Below are positions 61,231 through 64,000 of a stretch of DNA of 64,000 bases, piece by piece. Below the pieces are notes generated by a model. The model worked only from the letters and a program-made list of their open reading frames with translations, was not told the DNA's origin and made no database searches. The position numbers and the translations under genes are program-made. The DNA is taken from positions 49,210,490-49,274,489 of the forward strand of contig NC_073691.1 of NCBI RefSeq assembly GCF_029784155.1. Direction: 5' to 3'. Each line of letters opens with the position of its first letter. Position 1 is the first letter of the stretch. Source of the DNA: Uranotaenia lowii. Lineage: Eukaryota > Arthropoda > Insecta > Diptera > Culicidae.

Positions 61231-61824
61231 CAAATTTTGGATTTTGGTTAAAAAAAAATCTATATCCACCATTAATTTACATTATTGAATACAAATGAAT
61301 TACTTTGCTGTGTGGTGGCGGCTTATAGAATACTACCACTGGGATACTGGTCCACGTCGTAAAAGGCGACTTATCCAGTACTTCCCATATGCGTTAGTCA
61401 TTCTCAAATGCGACTATCACATTGGGAGGGGGGAAAACTTGGCTTGGGATTTTGAAGTTCTAAGCCAAGTTTTCTTCAGGGAGGATTCACCAATTGTGCT
61501 TATTGCTATTAATGCGCATGCACGAGTTGAATTCTCCTAAATTTTGTAAACACCCGCTTCAGGGTGGTTCTGTGCCTGTGGGCCCCAAAGTGGGGGTAGG
61601 AGGGTGTATAATAATCCTACCTTAAGCAGAACGTTGTTAAGGTCTGCACTATAGCCAGGCACTGGTGCAAAGGGCTGTATTTTTCCTGGCAACTCGTGGG
61701 ATTCAGATTATACACACGATTTTTAAATTTTCATCCTGTATGGGATACCCCGCTTCATGCGTTGATATGAAGGTGCAGTGGTTCTTGTGTGTGATGGAAA
61801 TATGTGTGGAATTCTTTGATAGAA
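61231..61824 (+). other. Leader region before the retrotransposon ORF
   Basis: Less AT-rich than the preceding desert, with a short frame at 61295-61540 that has no CCHC knuckles or other ORF1 hallmark. An in-frame TGA at 61792-61794 ends the preceding frame. It may be the 5' UTR or the remains of ORF1 of the element whose ORF2 begins at 61825; the 5' end of the element is not identified. Confidence 0.4.
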
Positions 61825-64000
61825 ATGCTTTCTATTAAGGTTGCACAGATAAATCTGCAGCACAAAAGAACCGCTACACTTAACTTATGTCGTTTAATCC
61901 TTAATGGAACTGCATCAATCGCCTTGGTCCAAGAACCCTATTTCCGAAATGGAAGTTTTTACTTAGGGAATTTGCTCAAACCAAACTTTACTGTGTTCAG
62001 TGTAATTGGAATGACTAATGCCCGAATAATGCCTCGTGCATGTATATTGATAAACAATTCTTTAAATGCAACACTTATACCCAATCTAACAACAAGAGAT
62101 ATTTGCGTCGTTCAGGTTTCGCTGCCTGATAGAAAATACGTCTACTGTTCAGCATACTTACCATATGAACAATCATCCCCTACGGATGATTTAAAAAATG
62201 TCATTTCATTCTGTGAATCACAAAATACACCTCTTGTAATAGGCTGTGATGCCAATGCTCATCATTTTGTATGGGGTAGCTCAGATATCAATCTGAGAGG
62301 CTCAAATTTAATGGAATATTTAAGCAGCACTGATTTAGAAATTCTAAATGTAGGAAATAAACCAACTTTTGTTAGGTGTGACAGAGAAGAGGTGATTGAC
62401 ATCACACTTTGTTCTAGAACAATTTCTCAGGAAATTTCAAATTGGCATGTGCCTAACGAAGAATCGATTTCTGACCACAGGTTTATCTATTTTGAACACT
62501 CAGGTGAGTTTTTAGAAACAATTACATTCAGAAATCCAAGAACAACTAATTGGGACCTTTATTTGGAGCATATTGCTATTAAATTTCATGGATATACACC
62601 TGAAATTACTACTCCTTCTGAGTTGGATGAAGTGGTTGCAAAAACCACCGAAATTATTTTAAATTCTTATGAAGAAGCGTGTCCCGTACGAACGTTGAAA
62701 TTCAACAAAAACAGTACACCATGGTGGAACTCAAATCTCAGTAAATTACGAAAAAACTGCAGACGCTCTTGGAACCGAAGGCGCACGGAAGGTTTTGATG
62801 CCTTCAAGTTGGCTCGCAGAGCTTACCGGAAAGCAACAAGAGCTGCCGAACGCTCAAGTTGGCAGAGCTACTGCACAAACATTTCAAGCTTGCACGAAGC
62901 AAGTAGGTTAAATAAAGTCTTAGCCAAATCAAAAGATTATCAGGTTTCATACCTTAAAACCCCTAGTGGTGATTATACATCAAACGACGAAGATACATTA
63001 AGTTGTCTATTCAATACTCACTTTCCAGGATGTGTTGATCAAGATTCATCGATAGAGCCTGAGTTCTTTTCTGGCAGTCTAGATTCCTTGCATTTTGCTC
63101 GGAAAATAGTTTCGATCAAATGGGCAATCGATGGTTTTGCTCAATACAAATCTCCTGGAAGTGACGGTTTATTTCCAGTTTTGCTTCAAAAAGGTTTCGA
63201 TCATTTCAAACACATATTAAGAAAAATAATGATAAGCAGTTTTGCTCATGGATATATTCCTAAACTTTGGCGGCAGATAGCCGTGAAATTCATCCCTAAA
63301 GGGGGACGATCATCATACGACGAAGCCAAAAGCTTTCGTCCTATTAGTCTAAGTTCATTTCTATTAAAAGCACTTGAACGTTTAATTGATCATCATATCA
63401 GGCAAGAATGCCTTGTCCAACATCCGCTTAATGCGACACAACATGCATACCAAACAGGAAAATCAACATTAACTCTTCTGCACAACGTAGTACATAATAT
63501 TGAAAATAGTTTTTCACAGAAAGAATCATGTCTAGGAGCATTTCTAGACATAGAAGGAGCATTTGATAATGTCTCGTTTACATCAATAATGGATGCGGCA
63601 CTACTTCATGGAGTGCCTAGTGTTATAACTAACTGGATTAGCGCAATGCTAAGTAACAGGAATCTTCATTCGTCTTTAAGACAGGCTTCAATAACAAAAG
63701 TTAGCACACGTGGTTGCCCACAGGGAGGTGTACTATCACCTCTTTTGTGGAACCTAGTTGCAGACGGCTTGTTGAGAAAACTCAATGTCCGTGGAATACC
63801 AACCTATGGATTCACAGATGATTATCTTCTGCTGGTAAGAGGCTTGTGCATAAGCACATTATTTGATATAATGCAACAAGCTCTGCGCTCTGTTGAACGA
63901 TGGTGTTCTCATGTAGAACTTTCAGTTAATCCTCTAAAAACTAACATTGTTTTATTTACTAAAAAACGTATCACCCGCGGGGTGCGCCCTCTGCTGTTTT
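61825..64000 (+). CDS. Non-LTR retrotransposon endonuclease/reverse transcriptase (ORF2), LOA/I-like, runs off the window
   Basis: 725 codons are open from the ATG at 61825 to the edge, with no stop. An APE-type endonuclease comes first (about residues 1-225): QEPYF with Glu37, GCDANAHHFVWG with Asp142 and Asn144, DITLCS and SDHRF with Asp217 and His218. These are the residues that nick target DNA in this family. A linker with WW (PWWNSNL) follows. The reverse transcriptase (about 430 onward) has YKSPGSDGLFP, FRPISLSSFLLKALERLI, motif A FLDIEGAFD (Asp575), motif B RGCPQGGVLSPLLW and motif C FTDD (663-666). FTDD replaces the usual FADD/YADD, but both aspartates are kept. ERWCSHVELSVNPLKTNIVL follows. 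Thumb, and RNase H if present, lie beyond the edge. It is the only long undamaged coding frame in the window. The clade is judged from motifs, not by phylogeny. Confidence 0.9.
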   Translation, partial: MLSIKVAQINLQHKRTATLNLCRLILNGTASIALVQEPYFRNGSFYLGNLLKPNFTVFSVIGMTNARIMPRACILINNSLNATLIPNLTTRDICVVQVSLPDRKYVYCSAYLPYEQSSPTDDLKNVISFCESQNTPLVIGCDANAHHFVWGSSDINLRGSNLMEYLSSTDLEILNVGNKPTFVRCDREEVIDITLCSRTISQEISNWHVPNEESISDHRFIYFEHSGEFLETITFRNPRTTNWDLYLEHIAIKFHGYTPEITTPSELDEVVAKTTEIILNSYEEACPVRTLKFNKNSTPWWNSNLSKLRKNCRRSWNRRRTEGFDAFKLARRAYRKATRAAERSSWQSYCTNISSLHEASRLNKVLAKSKDYQVSYLKTPSGDYTSNDEDTLSCLFNTHFPGCVDQDSSIEPEFFSGSLDSLHFARKIVSIKWAIDGFAQYKSPGSDGLFPVLLQKGFDHFKHILRKIMISSFAHGYIPKLWRQIAVKFIPKGGRSSYDEAKSFRPISLSSFLLKALERLIDHHIRQECLVQHPLNATQHAYQTGKSTLTLLHNVVHNIENSFSQKESCLGAFLDIEGAFDNVSFTSIMDAALLHGVPSVITNWISAMLSNRNLHSSLRQASITKVSTRGCPQGGVLSPLLWNLVADGLLRKLNVRGIPTYGFTDDYLLLVRGLCISTLFDIMQQALRSVERWCSHVELSVNPLKTNIVLFTKKRITRGVRPLLF

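Overview
The window looks like a gene desert, intergenic or deep intronic, from an AT-rich insect genome, most likely a mosquito. The evidence is its transposon content: two copies of a Tc1/mariner-type element with a D,D37E catalytic triad (the ITmD37E group was described from mosquitoes), tRNA-derived SINEs, and fragments of several non-LTR retrotransposon clades (RTE-like, R1-like, LOA/I-like). I found no host protein gene, rRNA or functional tRNA that I can defend. Nothing looks prokaryotic: there are no operons, and most open frames are shadows of repeats.

Layout, 1-24.5 kb. A 44-bp-unit minisatellite (1-2400) is split by a 1.6 kb retroposed insertion and also carries a 45-bp insertion stub; both insertions have target-site duplications. 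Then come D,D37E copy 1 (2798-4094), a non-LTR 3' fragment (4660-4914), a SINE head (about 7.05 kb), a 5'-truncated RTE-like element (7305-8471, minus) and a rearranged second non-LTR element (11085-12526). A degenerate mariner relative with its own termini (13270-14580) sits beside a TTAA-flanked MITE (14605-14790). At 18.4-19.45 kb an unclassified repeat carries a (TA)n tract and a nested MITE. A truncated R1-clade element with a long, repeat-filled 3' region occupies 19496-21669, and D,D37E copy 2 occupies 23163-24462.

Layout, 24.5-64 kb. This half is mostly AT-rich unique sequence with dispersed MITEs (28.5, 35.5, 40.3 and 60.4-60.7 kb), a SINE with a 25-bp target duplication (34020-34396) and a 7-bp satellite (37.1-38.0 kb) interrupted by a near-perfect 130-bp-arm foldback with hammerhead-like core motifs. 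It also holds a 1.6 kb 9-bp array (51.2-52.8 kb), the second copy of the degenerate mariner relative (53087-54419, inverted), a 19-bp array of about 38 copies (58953-59670) and a 343-bp (AT)n tract. The window ends inside the only long intact coding frame, an endonuclease/reverse transcriptase ORF of at least 725 codons (61825 to the edge). It looks LOA/I-like and has FTDD where FADD or YADD is usual.

The protein-coding content is selfish DNA. The DNA transposons are all broken, the MITEs and SINEs are non-autonomous, and the edge retrotransposon is the only candidate that could still be active. All calls come from reading the sequence; no database search was possible.
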